A stretch of DNA of 64,000 bases from Pictodentalium vernedei (GCA_031216915.1 CM062296.1:454212287-454276286); one strand, 5' to 3'; positions 1-11,287 are shown, counted from the stretch's first letter. The notes: generated by a model not told the origin, from the sequence alone. Numbers and translations are program-made.

Positions 1-985
1 CTAGTTTTACCGATCGAGGAAACAAGAGTGCCCTTATAGAACCAATGAGCAGCGGTAGGTAACTCTCAGCCTCTCTAAGTTACTTACCCCACACAAGTAT
101 AGGTCCATCATCGGCTGAATCCATGTGTACCATTGACGTACAGCACAAAGGCGGACTGGCCATATTGTCCACCGGGAAAATTCCCAGTGGCACCCCTTGG
201 GCCCCAAAATTGATGCAGGCCAACGCGTGCTGGTGCATGAAATTTTGTGAAAATGGCCAACAGGCGAAATGGATCTGATTGCATAGACTGTCGGTGTACT
301 GAAGTGCTCTCCACATAGAGACATTTCGATATTCCAGCAGTCTAGTGTACATTTGATCGCGCAGATATAAGGAAACAGTGTTCTGTCAGTTTGAAAAATC
401 AAAATTTTCTCCCATTGGGTCGAACTATGGTCGGTTCGATGGGTCCAAGCCCCAGACCCCCCCCCCCCCCCCCCCGAGCTCTCCCCTCCCCTCCCCCGTG
501 CAACTATTTTTCGAATGAGCGACGAAGATTATATAAATATGTCATTGAAATGTCCTCTTTGTGGACTGCAACTGGTCGCTCAAGTTCAGGGAAGCAGCGT
601 TCTTTTCTCCGGGTCCGGGTCCTCCTTGGTACATTTCCCGGTAACTTTTCTTGCCCCATTCCGCCCCTGGTACAGCACGCATTATCACTCAGACAGCGCC
701 AGCATTCTCCCACTCCTGCAATTAGGGTCTTGCCTTTGACACGATGCAGATGACATGGGCCTGGGTCGACTCTAACACCATTCAATCATTGATATTGATG
801 TAAAGTCATTGCTCTAATCAATCAGACACCACTCTTCCTGTTCTAGATAGAGGGTTAAAAAGTAGATGCGTGCCTGCCAAAACTGGCGGATCATGGTATG
901 GCCTAATTCCGACTTTAATCACATTTTTCTACATAGGCAGCCAAGACTTGCCAAGAAACAACTGTAAAGTAAAGCAAAAATGCAT
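1..985. other. No recognisable gene
   Basis: I see only short overlapping reading frames on both strands, with no domain motif or codon bias. A run of about 19 C lies at 457-475. Nothing here resembles a known transposon end. Confidence 0.5.
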
Positions 986-1237
986 TTAACCCTTTACCTA
1001 ACATGAAAAGCAGACGACACTTGTAAAAAAAATTCTTGAATATCTAATGTTTTTCATTTTTTGTCTCAAAAACATAGGTTATGACCCCTCATTGGAACGA
1101 GCTCGACGAGCTCGTTCCAATGAGGGGTCATAACCTATGTTTTTGAGACAAAAAATGAAAAAAATAATGAAAATTAACTGGCGATTTTTGAGAATAGCGC
1201 TGGCCGGTTTTGGCCGTTACGTTGGGTAAAGGGTTAA
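986..1237. mobile_element. TTAA-flanked foldback MITE (piggyBac-like ends)
   Basis: The left end reads TTAACCCTTTACCTAAC and the right end is its near-perfect reverse complement (GTTGGGTAAAGGGTTAA). TTAA followed by CCCTTT is the usual layout of piggyBac-type non-autonomous elements. There is no coding capacity, and the centre is a long perfect palindrome. A similar left end occurs alone near 12,977. Confidence 0.75.
1050..1162. repeat. Perfect 113-bp palindrome
   Basis: Two 56-base arms are exact reverse complements around a single central A at 1106. The core is CGAGCTCG-A-CGAGCTCG. I checked the pairing base by base outward until it fails at 1049/1163. It forms the core of the surrounding MITE. 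Confidence 0.9.
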
Positions 1238-2127
1238 GAAAGTCTCCAGGCCCTTAAGGGTTATATATGTTATATATACATTCCCAGACTCGTGTCGTTG
1301 ACTGTAGCCGCAGTGCATTCCCATTGTTTACATCCAACCCCAGTGGCGGGTCCATAATTCTGGGTTTGTGTGTCTCATGATGCGAAGTATTACCCTGTAA
1401 TTGGTAGTACTCTCATTACATCAAACCTAGCGTCGAATCCAGGATTTTGGTTTGGAGCGTCACATTTCATGAGGGGGGAGGGGGGGGGGATTATTCGGCA
1501 CGCGTAGCGATGAGTAGTAGGCGAGCACGAAATGGGGTATCCCAGTTTCGACGCCGGGTCCGGTGGTCTCCCGGGAAAATGCTGGAAAGCAGAAGGTCGG
1601 TGTTGCCTGCGGTGGCTTCTTTGCACATGGAAGCATTTTTTCTAGTCAAAATATTCCCGCAGTTTTAAATTTTGAAAAAGAGAACCAAATTTATAACGGT
1701 TCACAGGAGATCAGCTCAGGCGCTGACGCTGTAAATGCATGAGGGGCGGTGTAATCCACGATAACAAATGGGCACTCACCGCCGGATGTAGTGGGTGCAT
1801 GTGTTATCACGGATGGAAGAGTGTCTTCTGGGCTCAGTGCTTGTGAAATGCATTTGAGTTTAAAAAATTGGGTATACGATCATGAACACAAATTTCATAT
1901 TCGATGATAAATCGTCGGCAGAGGTTGCAAAAAGAGCGTTGTTGATAAACAAACACATGACTTACATGACCTTCATGAATGCCCAGGCAGTAAGGAACTC
2001 GTTGGTGGCAAATAAATACACAAATACACAAATACACACTATAGCTGTATTTTATGTATACTGTCAATCTATTATCCTCAGTGTCGGCTTATAAAGTCTA
2101 AAACAATATGGAAAAGCATAGCACAGT
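1238..2127. other. No recognisable gene
   Basis: This is A+T-rich DNA with a TATATA stretch near 1263-1279 and a G-rich run near 1472-1489. The reading frames are short and overlap on both strands. I see no motif or repeat boundary. Confidence 0.5.
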
Positions 2128-2430
2128 ATATTTATTTATTTATTGGGGTTTAATGAGATTTTAAGAGCCAAAGGCATATCGTGTCGGTGACAGTTTTACG
2201 GGTGGAGGAAGCCGGAGTACCCGGAGAGAACAACCGAACAACAACGAGCAGCTGCCAGCTCCCCAACATCGTAACTCCGCACTGCAGCACAGGCAGGGTT
2301 AGATTGGTTGACATGCCCACCATCGACGTGCAGTACGCCTTAGTACATGGCGTCATCGTGCTCCCATCGGGTGAAGTGCCTTGCCCAATGACACAACGCG
2401 GGAGTCCGAATCGATTGCTCAGACAGTCAT
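2128..2430 (-). mobile_element. 5'-truncated SINE, 5S-headed type
   Basis: Read on the minus strand, this matches the body of the SINEs at 30,530 and 46,674: it contains GGGCAAGGCACTTCACC, AACCCTGCCTGTGCTGCAGT and ACTCCGGCTTCCTCCACCCG, and ends in an (ATTT)n-type tail at 2128-2144. At its 5' end it keeps only GACTGTCTGAGCAATCGATT. That segment matches the post-5S junction of the copy at 46,674, not the tRNA-headed copy, so it is a truncated member of the 5S-headed type. Confidence 0.75.
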
Positions 2431-2464
2431 ACCGTCTTGTCAAATGAGATCCTAAGGATCTCCC

Positions 2465-3223
2465 CAGGGACGTGGCGAGAGGGGGGGGGGGGTGTCACCC
2501 CCACCCCCCCCCCCCCCCCCAATCCTGGCCTAAATTTCTTATAGTTGGAAATATTCGGAGGGCAAGTCATGAGTAGTTGGAAATTCCATCTATCTGGATT
2601 TTAGAGCTTCTTTGGTGATGCTGATGTCTCTTTTACTTCCCAAAATTCCAACCCGATTTCAAATCGGCAAAAATTCCAACTGTTACTATTTACAACTACA
2701 GTGTACGCAATATTGAGCTTCATAAGTATGCATGATGTCAATAGGTATTAGATTTTTATAGTATGTTTACTTTGTGAAATAAAAAAAAAATCCTCGAAAT
2801 GCACTTCAAGAAAATCAAATCATGTAAAATGGTTATCCTGAGTTAATTCCATCATTCACAGTTACAAAATGACGAAACATCGAAAATTGATCATTCCTGC
2901 ATAAGATCTGCTTTAATGTTAGGACAGTGTGGATTGCTCGAAGTTTTCAGCTTGAGCATTTGTTTAGTTTAACACACATGCAATTCTCAGAAGAATACCA
3001 AATAATAATAACCTGATAATTCTATTATAAATGTGTTGGCATTTCAGTTTCTAGAATCAATTTTATGCCCCTTTCATGGATTCATTTTCAAAAGTTTTCT
3101 CGGTAGTAAATTTCCAACTAGGGGGAGGGACCGGGAGGGGGATTCCTCCTCCCGGTCCCTTCCCCTAGTTGAAAATTCACTTTTCTGCACCCTCCCAATC
3201 GGAAACCTTTAGCCACGTCCCTG
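2465..3223. mobile_element. hAT-like MITE with CAGGGACGTGGC ends
   Basis: The left end CAGGGACGTGGC is matched by GCCACGTCCCTG at 3212-3223. The interior has G and C runs and a palindrome near 3112-3176 (CTAGGGGGAGGGACCGGGAG against its complement). I cannot find matching 8-bp target duplications, so the superfamily is inferred from the CAGGG start alone. No coding sequence. Confidence 0.55.
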
Positions 3224-3682
3224 TCAACAAAAAAAACAACAATACACTAAGACTGTCAAAAAAACGAAATATCATACAGATTGGCCTAAACGTTTTCTAA
3301 ACACTCGTCGTCTGAAAATTGTAACCCGGAATTCGTTAAAAAAAATTTAAAAAAACTACGGTAAAAAAGATTAAATTTATCTCTTACAACCTGGACGATT
3401 ATGAACCTTTCTCAATGGAAGAGTTAATATAAGGCCAAGCAAAATTAAATAATTGATTCTCAGGCATTTGTTATAAAACGAATGAGGGAGGGCGGTTTTT
3501 ATTTTTATTTTTTATTTCTGGTGGAAAGGTAGCCGATTCCTAAAATCCAGGTGTGAGAGCCTGAACTAAATACTAGAGCTTCCATGTTGATTTCACTGAT
3601 AGTTTTGTTGTAACAGTGATCACACAACACAAAATCAATATAGAACAACTAAAATGGAGATAAAAAATAATAAGGATTTTTT

Positions 3683-3928
3683 TTTAATTGAGTGCTAGAA
3701 GTCAGAATCAGACCTTTCAAAAAAATGAGGGTACCAGTCAAAAGCCAACATTTTCCGTACCTATGTTTCGTATTCAGTCAAACGTAAATAACAGTTTGTT
3801 TATACAAATTTGTTCTATTACAAATTATTGGAGAGTGCCTGTTGGCACTCTCCAATAAGATGTAATAAAACAATTTTTGGTGAACAAATTTAGACCACTA
3901 AAACTAATCTAGATCTCAACCAGTTAAA
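3683..3928. mobile_element. Hairpin-cored MITE, copy 1
   Basis: The left end TTTAATTGAGTGCT resembles, and the right end CTCAACCAGTTAAA complements, the ends of the clearer copy at 13,497-13,754. The core is a hairpin, TTGGAGAGTGCC-TGTT-GGCACTCTCCAA at 3829-3857. The core hairpin and its flanks (TTACAAATTAT on the left) are shared by both copies. Confidence 0.7.
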
Positions 3929-4144
3929 TAAATATTTATTTGGTACATACATATGAGAATCGTGTCGCATTTCGCGAAGAGAATAACAATACTTTATCAA
4001 TGTATACGACCTATTGCATCGCAAATCGCGGAGTGATACCGCAAAAATCACAACCCTATGATAGTTTTATACATTTTGAATTTTGCCTCCGAAATAAAAA
4101 TGACGAACGCTGGCCAAAAAACGAATGCGCCGGTGCCTGAAAAT

Positions 4145-4629
4145 CAAAACATTAAGTTTCTTTAGCCTAAATAACTCGTTGCACAAAACAAAGAATGCAG
4201 CCACTGGACCCGATGAAATACATAACCAAATTTTTATAGCATCTGCCAGAATCATCACTTGAACATTTATTATCAATTTTCAGTGAAAAATGGGTGACTG
4301 GCCAGTTTCCACCTTCCTTGCGAAAAGCAACAATATTCCAATTCCAAAGCGTAATAAAAATCGCAGCAATCCAAGTAATTATAGACCTATTACATTAGCA
4401 AGTTGTCTGTGTAAAACCATGGCTAGGATGATCATTGATCGAATTGTCTGGTTTCTGGAATCGAACAATCTACTTGCGATTGTTCGGTGTGGTTTCAGAA
4501 GCCAGAGAAGTATTGTTGGTCCTTTAGTTAAGACTTGAAAAGTTAAAAAAAATGCCTCTGCTAGGAAAGAACATGTCATAGCTATCTTCTTTGACCTGGG
4601 CATATGATACCCCGTGAAAGTATGGGATT
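4145..4629 (+). pseudogene. RT fragment: fingers and template-binding region
   Basis: The translation, across more than one frame, contains the LINE signatures NAATGPDEIHNQI, NPSNYRPITLASCLCKTM and CGFRSQRSIVGPL, typical of the region just before catalytic motif A. It continues toward the motif A aspartates (FFDL..AYDT) up to the TTAA at 4630, where the first MITE copy interrupts it. Frameshifts show it is dead. The gene would have encoded the RT of a LINE ORF2 protein. Confidence 0.75.
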
Positions 4630-4633
4630 TTAA

Positions 4634-4865
4634 TCCATTGAACCCGATCGGTCGTTTTTCCGGCCAGGAACATGATACGCCATAACGTCATTAAATAGGA
4701 TGGCTGTTCAGTAAATGTGTGGGGTAGACCAATCAATATTTTTAACGTGCAGCCTCGAGGCTACACGTTGAAAATATTGATTGGTCTATCCCCACATAAT
4801 GAATACGGACTCTTCTAACTGCTGCCATGGAACTGGTATGGAAGATACCACTAGAGTTCAAAGGG
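4634..4865. mobile_element. TTAA MITE, family 2, copy 1
   Basis: The element is flanked by TTAA at 4630-4633 and 4866-4869. Its ends are TCCATTGAACCC and GAGTTCAAAGGG (inverted). A central hairpin pairs TCAATATTTTTAACGTG with CACGTTGAAAATATTGA around GCAGCCTCGAGGCTA. A second copy lies in the opposite orientation at 8908-9138. Both interrupt the same LINE, which gives an independent check of the boundaries. Confidence 0.85.
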
Positions 4866-4869
4866 TTAA

Positions 4870-5040
4870 AATCTTTTTAACATGGGGTGTTAATTCAAGT
4901 TCGTGTCGGGTCTACATTGTCTGATCCTCACAAGCTAGAACTGACTTTAAGATCAATGACATCATCGACGCAACAACATTGTTGATTCTTCATTGTATGT
5001 TGATGATTTTTATCGCCGCATTTTCAAAAATGTGGGAATG
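4870..5040 (+). pseudogene. RT fragment with YVDD catalytic box
   Basis: The reading resumes immediately after the MITE, with a stretch translating as QVRVGSTLSDPHKLEL, then IDATTLLI and the RT catalytic box YVDDF near 4996-5012. Frame changes are needed to read through. It ends at about 5040, where the tandem array begins. Confidence 0.65.
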
Positions 5041-5042
5041 TA

Positions 5043-8000
5043 GTGATGATCTCCGTCCGTGCATCTGTACGTCCTTTTTCAGCTATAATTTTGAAACTTA
5101 CTATACTTTTTAAGAATGGTATAGGGATGACAAACATAGGTTTAGTTGGAATTTTAGTCACCCGGTGGTGCCAGTGGCGCCAGTGGCGCCACTTGAAGAG
5201 TAAAATACTGTTTTCCGACGAAAGGCTCCTATGATATGTAATTGTGATTGTTTAAAGTGTGTTTTTATGTTCAAGTATAGGGTCTCTGGATGTACATAAA
5301 GGTTTCGGATTTTTTATTCGGCCCAATGTAGCACACGTCGCACCACTTTTGTCGTTAGAGAATCGGGTTCCCGGCGAAAGGTCCCAATGGGTTTTAATTC
5401 GAAACGTTGCGTGAATGTGTATTGATATGTTCAGATTTTTGATTCGGCCCCATGTGGCCTGAGGTATGGTCTATTGATGTGAGTAAAGGTTTCAGATTTT
5501 TTATCCTGCTCCATGTGGCTCCTGTGGTGCCACTTTTGTCGTCAGAGAATCGGTTTCAGGTGAAAAGCTCCAAGGCTTTTTAATTCGAAACGTTTAAAAT
5601 GTGTTAATATGTTCAGGTAGGGTCTCCAGATGTGCATAAAGGTTTGTGATTTTTTATTCGGCCCTATGTGGCGCCTGTAGCACCACTTTGTCATTAGAGA
5701 ATCGGTTTCCGGCGGAAGGCTCATACGGGTTTTAATTTAATACGTTGAAAATGTGTTGATATGTTCAGGTAAGGTGTGTGTGCATAAAGGTTAGGGATTT
5801 TTTATTCGTCCCCATATGTCGCCAGTAGTGTCACTTTTGCCATAAGAGAATCGATTTCCGGCGAAGGATCCCTTTTCAAAATGTGTCCGCATATTTAGGT
5901 AGGGTCTCTAGATGTGCATAAAGGTTTGGGATTTTGGATTCGGCCCCATGTGGTGCTATGGGCAGAGAATCGGTTTCCAGCAAAAGGCTCATGAGGTTTT
6001 TAATTCGAAACGTTGAAAGTGTGTTCATATGTTCAGGTAGGGTCTCTAGATGTGCATAAAGGTTTGAGATTTTTTATCCAGCCCCTTGTAGCTCCTGTGG
6101 TGTCACTTTTGCCGTTAGGCGATCGGTTTCCGGCGAAAGGCTCCTGTGGTTTTTAATTCCAGACATTGAAAGTGTGTTCATATATTCAGGTAGGGTCTCC
6201 AGATGTGCTTAAAGGTTTCGGATGTTTGATTCGGCCCCATGTGACGCCCGTGGTGCCACTTTTGTTGTTAGACAATCGGTTTCCGGCGAGAGGCTCCTAG
6301 AGGTTTTACTTCGAAACGTTGAAAGTATGTATGTTCGTATGTTCAGGCAGAGTCTATCGATGTGCATAAAGATTTTGGATGTTTGCCTTTAGCGCCACGT
6401 TTCTTGTTAAAGAATCGGTTTTTGACGAAATGTTCCTAGGATTTTTGAAACGTTGAAAGTGTGTTCATATGTTCAGGTAGGGCCTCTATATGTGCATGCA
6501 TAAAGGTTTAGGATTTTTTATTCTGCCCAAATCGGTTTCCGGCGAAAGAACCCAAGGGGTTTTAATTCGAAACGTTGGAAGTGTGTTCATATGTTCAGGT
6601 AGGATCTCTGGTTGTACACAAAGGCTACAGATTTTTTATCCGATCCCATATGGTCTTGTGGTACCAGTTTTGTCCTTAGAGAATCGATTTCCTGCGAAAG
6701 GCTCCTGGGTTTCTTTTCGATACATTGATAGTGTGTTCCTATGTTCAGGTACGGTCTCTAGATGTGCATAATGGTTTCGGATTTTATTATTCTGTCCAAT
6801 ACGGCACCACTTTTGTCATTATAGAATGAGTTTCTGGCTAAAAGTTCCTACGGGGTTTTACTTTGAAACGTTGAAAGTGTGTTCATGTGTTCAGAGAGGG
6901 TCTCCAGATGTGGATAAAGGTTTGGGATTTTTTACTCGGCCCAATTTGGCCCCCATAGTGACACTATTGTCGTTATAGAATCCGTTTTCGGCAAAAGGCT
7001 CTTAAGGGTTTTAATTCGAAACGTTAAAAGTATGTTAACATGTTCAAGAAGTGTCTCTAGATGTGCATAACGATTTGGAATTTTTGATTTGGCCTGTGTG
7101 CCCCACGTAGCACCACTTTTGTCATTAGAAAATCAGTTTCCGGTGAAACGCTCCTAGGGTTTTTATTTCGAAATGTTGAAAGTGTGTTCATAGGTTCAGG
7201 TAGTGTCTATAGATTTGCATAAAGGTTTCCGATTTTTGATCCGGTCCCATGTGGCTCCTGTGGTGCCACTTTTGTCGTTAGAGAATCGGTTTCTTGTGAA
7301 AGGCTCCTAGGGTTTTTAATTCGAAACGTTTAACGTGTGTTCATATGTTCAGGTAGGGTCTATCGATGTTCATAAAGGTTTTGGATTTTTGATTCAGACC
7401 CATGTGGCGTTAGTTGTTAGAGAATCGTTTTCTGGCGAAAGGCTCCTAAAAATGTTTATTCAAAACGTTGAAAGTGTGTTCATATGTTCAGGTAGGGCCT
7501 CTAGATGTGCATAAATGTTTCGGATTTTTTTTCTTTGTCGTTAGAGAATCGGTTTTCAGCAAAAGGCTAATAGGGTTTTTGTTCGAAATATTGAAAGTGT
7601 CTTCATATGTGCAGGGAGGGTCTCTAGGTGTACAAAAAAGGTGTTTTTATTCGGTCTCATGTGGCTCCCCTGGTGCCACTTTTGTCATTAGAGAGTCGAT
7701 TTCTGGCGAAAGGCTCTTAGGGTTTTTTAATTCGAAACATTGAAAGTATGTTCATATGTTCCGGTAAGGTCGCTAGAAGGTTTGGGTTTTTTATTCGTCT
7801 GTAGCACCACTTTTGGCGTTAGAGAATCGGCTTCCGACGAAAGTATGCTAGGGTTTTATTTCGAAATGTTGAAAGTGTTCAGGTAGGGTCTCCGGATGTT
7901 CGTAAAAGTTTCGGAGTTTTTATCCGCCCTCTTGTGCCTCCCGTGATGCCACTTTTGTCATCAGACAATCGATTTTCGCTAAAGACTCCTTGGGTTTTTA

Positions 8001-8460
8001 ATTCGAAACTTTGAAAGTGTGATGATATTTTTAGGTATGGTCTTCAGATGTGCATAAAGGATTCAGATTTTTTATTCGACTCCATTTGGCTCCCATAGCG
8101 CCACTTTTGTCGTTAGAGAATCAGTTTCTGGCGAAAGCCTCCTAAGGTTTTAAATTTGAAATGTAAAAGGTGTGTTCATATGTTCAATATGAATATTGAA
8201 TATTTAATATCAGACATTAAAAAAACTCAATATACTGCTTCTTTTCGTGTAATTTGATGTATATTTTTGCCTTGGTGTAAATAATAAAAAATATTGATAC
8301 TTACAAACCATAAGGTGTGCATAAAGGTGTTGGAATTTTGTATCCAGTCCTGTATAACTCCAATCACGCCATTTTGTTGTTACAGAATCAGTTTCCGGCA
8401 AAAGGCCTGTATTATTCGAAATGGTTCAAGTGTTTTCATGTTATGATTTGGTTCATAGAT
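5043..8460 (+). repeat. Degenerate tandem array, unit about 150-160 bp, roughly 21 copies
   Basis: A unit recurs with the landmarks TTCGAAACGTTGAAAGTGTG, TTCATATGTTCAGGTAGGGT, AGATGTGCATAAAGGTTT, TGGTGCCACTTTTGTC and AGAATCGGTTTCCGGCGAAA. Copies vary in length through small deletions. The array is preceded by a head rich in CGTCC (5052-5075) and decays toward 8460. It sits between RT palm and thumb of one LINE, so it was inserted or expanded there. Short frames inside (for example 6490-6771, 7468-7743) are repeat translations, not genes. Confidence 0.85.
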
Positions 8461-8589
8461 TTGCATGGAGGATTCCTATTTTCATAAAGCCCTATATTGA
8501 CTGCCCCAGTGATAACACTTTGGTTGTATGTAATTGATTTGTGTCCATCGTGATGGCAAACTGAAAATACGGGATACCCAAAAGTGTGC

Positions 8590-8903
8590 TTTGCACTCAA
8601 ATGACACCATTTTGTTTTAATTTGCTATAGTAGCAAGGGTATGAATGCCATCGAGCCCAAATTCCATTGCTTAAACAGAATTCACAAATTGGCTACAGAA
8701 AAATGGTTTCAAATTCTCGAAGTCTAAAACAAATTGTGTTCATTTCTGTAAGCTTCGGAAGCATCACCTTGATTCGGAATTAAAAATAGATGGGAGTCCT
8801 GTTAAAGTTGCAAAAGAAGTGAAATTATTGGGTTTATTGTTTGACAATCAACTGAATTTCACATCTCATATAAAACAACTAAGCGTTAGATGTAAAAAAG
8901 CTC
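8590..8903 (+). pseudogene. RT fragment: palm/thumb
   Basis: Translating with frame shifts gives KTNCVHFCKLRKHHLD, EVKLLGLLFDNQLNFTSHI and LSVRCKKAL, the conserved 'KTK...FLGV.FD..LNF..HI' block that follows the YxDD box in LINE RTs. The sense frame runs straight up to the TTAA at 8904 and resumes after the second MITE. Confidence 0.75.
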
Positions 8904-8907
8904 TTAA

Positions 8908-9138
8908 CCCTTTGAACTCTGGTGGTATCTTCCATTTCAGTTCAATGGCAGCAATTAGAAGAGTCCATATTCATTATTTGGGGTAGACCAATCACTATTT
9001 TTAACGTGCAGCCTCGGGCTGTACGTTGAAAATATTGATTCGTATACCCCACATATTTACTGAACAGCCACCCCATTTAATAACGTTATGGCGTATCATG
9101 GTCCTGGCCGGAAAAGCGGCCGCTCGGGTTGAAAGGGT
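8908..9138. mobile_element. TTAA MITE, family 2, copy 2 (inverted)
   Basis: Flanked by TTAA at 8904-8907 and 9139-9142, starting CCCTTTGAACTCTGG and ending TCGGGTTGAAAGGG. It is the reverse complement of 4634-4865 with scattered differences, including the hairpin around CAGCCTCGGGCTG. Removing it rejoins the RT reading frame (KKAL to LLKVAGC). Confidence 0.88.
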
Positions 9139-9142
9139 TAAC

Positions 9143-9310
9143 CTCCTCAAGGTGGCTGGTTGCACTGATTGGGGTGCTGACCAAACAAACATTATTCCAT
9201 CTGTATAGACAACTTGTTAGATCAAAATTAGATTACGGATGTGTGGTTTACGGCTCATCAAGAAAGTCGTACCTCAAACCACTTGATGCAATTCATAACA
9301 TTTAGAACGG
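9143..9310 (+). pseudogene. RT fragment: thumb
   Basis: This translates to LLKVAGCTDWGADQ, then after a shift LVRSKLDYGCVVYGSS and LKPLDAIHN, matching the LINE thumb consensus 'LVRSKLDYG..VYGSA....L..LD.VHN'. It stops at about 9310, where unrelated repeat sequence begins. RNase H sequence follows after 9740. Confidence 0.75.
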
Positions 9311-9355
9311 ACGTTCTAACAATTGGTAGTTTGTGGCTATTTTTATGGGACTACA

Positions 9356-9670
9356 ATAAAATGCATGTCCATTATATTAAAACAAGAGATTTTTGGGAAA
9401 ATTTTTGGGGTGGTGGCAAACCCTGACCCTACCCTTTACTGACCCTAACCCTACCCCCCACCCCCAGTTCTAAACCCCACCCTAGACTAATGAAAATTCA
9501 ATATATTCCTAGTCTATTTTAACTAAAATGCATGTCCATTGTATTAAAACAACTTTTTGGATGAAAAATGTTTGGGGTGGTAGCAAATCCTAACCCCACC
9601 CTTTACTGACCCTAACCCCGCCCCACCACAACTCTAAACTCCACCCTAGAATAATGACATTTAACTATGT
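9356..9670 (+). repeat. Direct duplication of a roughly 175-bp unit rich in CCCTAACCC
   Basis: Two copies each start AAAATGCATGTCCATT, contain TTTGGGGTGGT.GCAAA and CCTTTACTGACCCTAACCC, and end in CACCCTAGA.TAATGA. The second copy is shorter. The unit separates the RT thumb from RNase H of the decayed LINE. Confidence 0.75.
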
Positions 9671-9739
9671 GACTAGTTAAGTGCGGTAGTCACCTAACCC
9701 CCATTTCTACCAACAAATAGCCACCTAAACCCCATATGT

Positions 9740-10687
9740 CTGCCCGTCGCCAATTGATTCAGTGCTTGCTGAGGCAGGAGAGCCTTCTCCCGAGAAGCAC
9801 AGTATTACACTACAATCTCCAATATGTTTCCCGCTCATAATTGTGTCTCAGATCCGCAACATGAAGATTTTTTACAGACGCCGGAAACATGTTCCACCCT
9901 TAAGAATTAGAATTAAGCCCCATATGGAGTTTGCCTCACTTGAATCTGATACAATAAAAGAGAACCATGAACTGCATATTCCTCCTTGGCATATTGGAAA
10001 TCCTATTGTTATTTTAGATCTCGTTTCCTCAAAAAATCTGGGATAAATTCTTTCCAGTTTAAACAAAAATATGCTGAAATAAAGTCAACGTATAGGGCTT
10101 ATAAAAGGGCCTATACAGATGGATCTAACGATGGTGACAAATTATCATCAGCCGTTGTTACTGGTGATCAGGTCACCTCAATGCGAATACCAAATAAAAG
10201 TTCTATTTTCACGGCTGAGATTAAAGCTTTATAACTTGCGCTTGAACATATCAAGAATGTACAGGGAAGGAAGTCGATTATCTTTTCCGACTCTCATTCC
10301 TCTTTACTAGCTTTGCTCAACCCCAAGTTGAAGAACCCTGTCATTTTGGAACTTCGTGAGAAGTTTAATACTCTCATGTCTGTTCAATGTGATATTGTGC
10401 TTTGCTGGTTACCTGGACATGTTGGTATCTCCGGTAACACCAGGGAAGACATTGCCACAAAGCAGACTTTAACCAAACCTGTCACTAATTCTAAAATTCC
10501 TTTCAGTAATGTTATACCACCAATCAATAAATACATCCAATTTGTGAGCCCGACGAAATGGGATGGGGCGACAAATAACAAGCTCATCGCTTCCGACCAA
10601 ATATATTTGATCACTACTCGTCCAGTAACCTTTGTAGAAATGATCAAATAATTCTGACTCGAGGTTATTTTGGTCACAAAAGACTAG
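9740..10687 (+). pseudogene. LINE RNase H domain fragment
   Basis: The domain contains the RNase H landmarks in order: AYTDGSNDGDKLSSA (first Asp), IFTAEIKAL (Glu), IIFSDSHSSLLAL (Asp) and CWLPGHVGISGN (His region). These come from several overlapping frames (9762-10046, 9986-10234, 10313-10651), so stops and frameshifts are present. Upstream sequence matches the connection region (DSVLAEAGEPS). LINEs use this activity to remove RNA from RNA-DNA hybrids. The similarity ends near 10,687 at unrelated DNA. Confidence 0.8.
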
Positions 10688-10814
10688 GGGTGGATCCAGG
10701 ATTTCCAGATGAGGGAGGGGGATGGGTAGTTTATTATTGCAGGACTTGCCGCGTGTGCCGTAGGTACGAACTTTACGAGGGGAGGGGAGCTTGGTTCTCC
10801 CCCTAGAAATTGTT

Positions 10815-11180
10815 TTGAAATGTGCTTTGTTGCAACCTAAAATGCAATACGACGCAAAGGTAATAAACTCAATGCAAAGTCGATTGTGCTCACTGATCAA
10901 CAAATTTTGCAACATAAAATGAAATACGACGCAAAATGTAATAAACTTATTTCAAAGTCGGTTGTGTTCGCCAGTCATTGTGGCCTGAAATTTAATAAAG
11001 TTATTGCAAAGTCGGTTATTTCCGCCTGTCCTTGCAACCTGAAATGCAATAAATTTATTGCAAATTCGGTTGTGTTGGCCAGTCACTACAACCTGAAATG
11101 TAAAAAACTTATTGCAAGGTCGGTTGTTTTCGCCAGCCAATGCAACCTAAGATGTAATAAACTTACTATTAAGTATAGGT
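10815..11180 (+). repeat. Tandem repeat, unit about 56-60 bp, around six copies
   Basis: The unit contains TGCAACCTGAAATG, AATAAACTTATTGCAAAGTC and GGTTGTGTTCGCCAGTCA. A degenerate inverted copy lies at 11,904-12,003 (TTTAGGTTGCGAAATG, ACACAACCGACTTTGCAA), so the two may be subterminal repeats of one larger element whose ends I cannot fix. The frame at 10,886-11,182 is a repeat translation. Confidence 0.75.
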
Positions 11181-11287
11181 AAGGTCGGTCAGTGTAGACC
11201 AGACATTTCAAGGTGTATTATTATTATGTTTGTTCATGTGGGTTTCACATCACTTTCGGCATTTAGTGTTATATTGTGGTGGTAATA

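Larger units (their letters stand above)
4145..10687 (+). mobile_element. Decayed LINE with RT and RNase H, heavily interrupted
   Basis: Pieces of one non-LTR retrotransposon lie in order on the plus strand: RT fingers (4145-4629), RT palm with YVDD (4870-5040), RT thumb (8590-8903 and 9143-9310) and RNase H (9740-10,687). Between them sit two copies of a TTAA MITE, a tandem array (5043-8460) and a duplicated repeat (9356-9670). The RNase H domain points to the I/LOA-type part of the LINE tree. The 5' end and the true 3' end are missing. Confidence 0.8.

Noticed and set aside
34-402. A 122-residue protein near the window start
   Set aside because: Overlapping frames of similar length occur on both strands and no motif is recognisable, so coding cannot be supported.
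5043-8460. Protein-coding frames at 5043-5234, 6490-6771 and 7468-7743
   Set aside because: They are translations of the degenerate tandem unit and shift frame with every unit.
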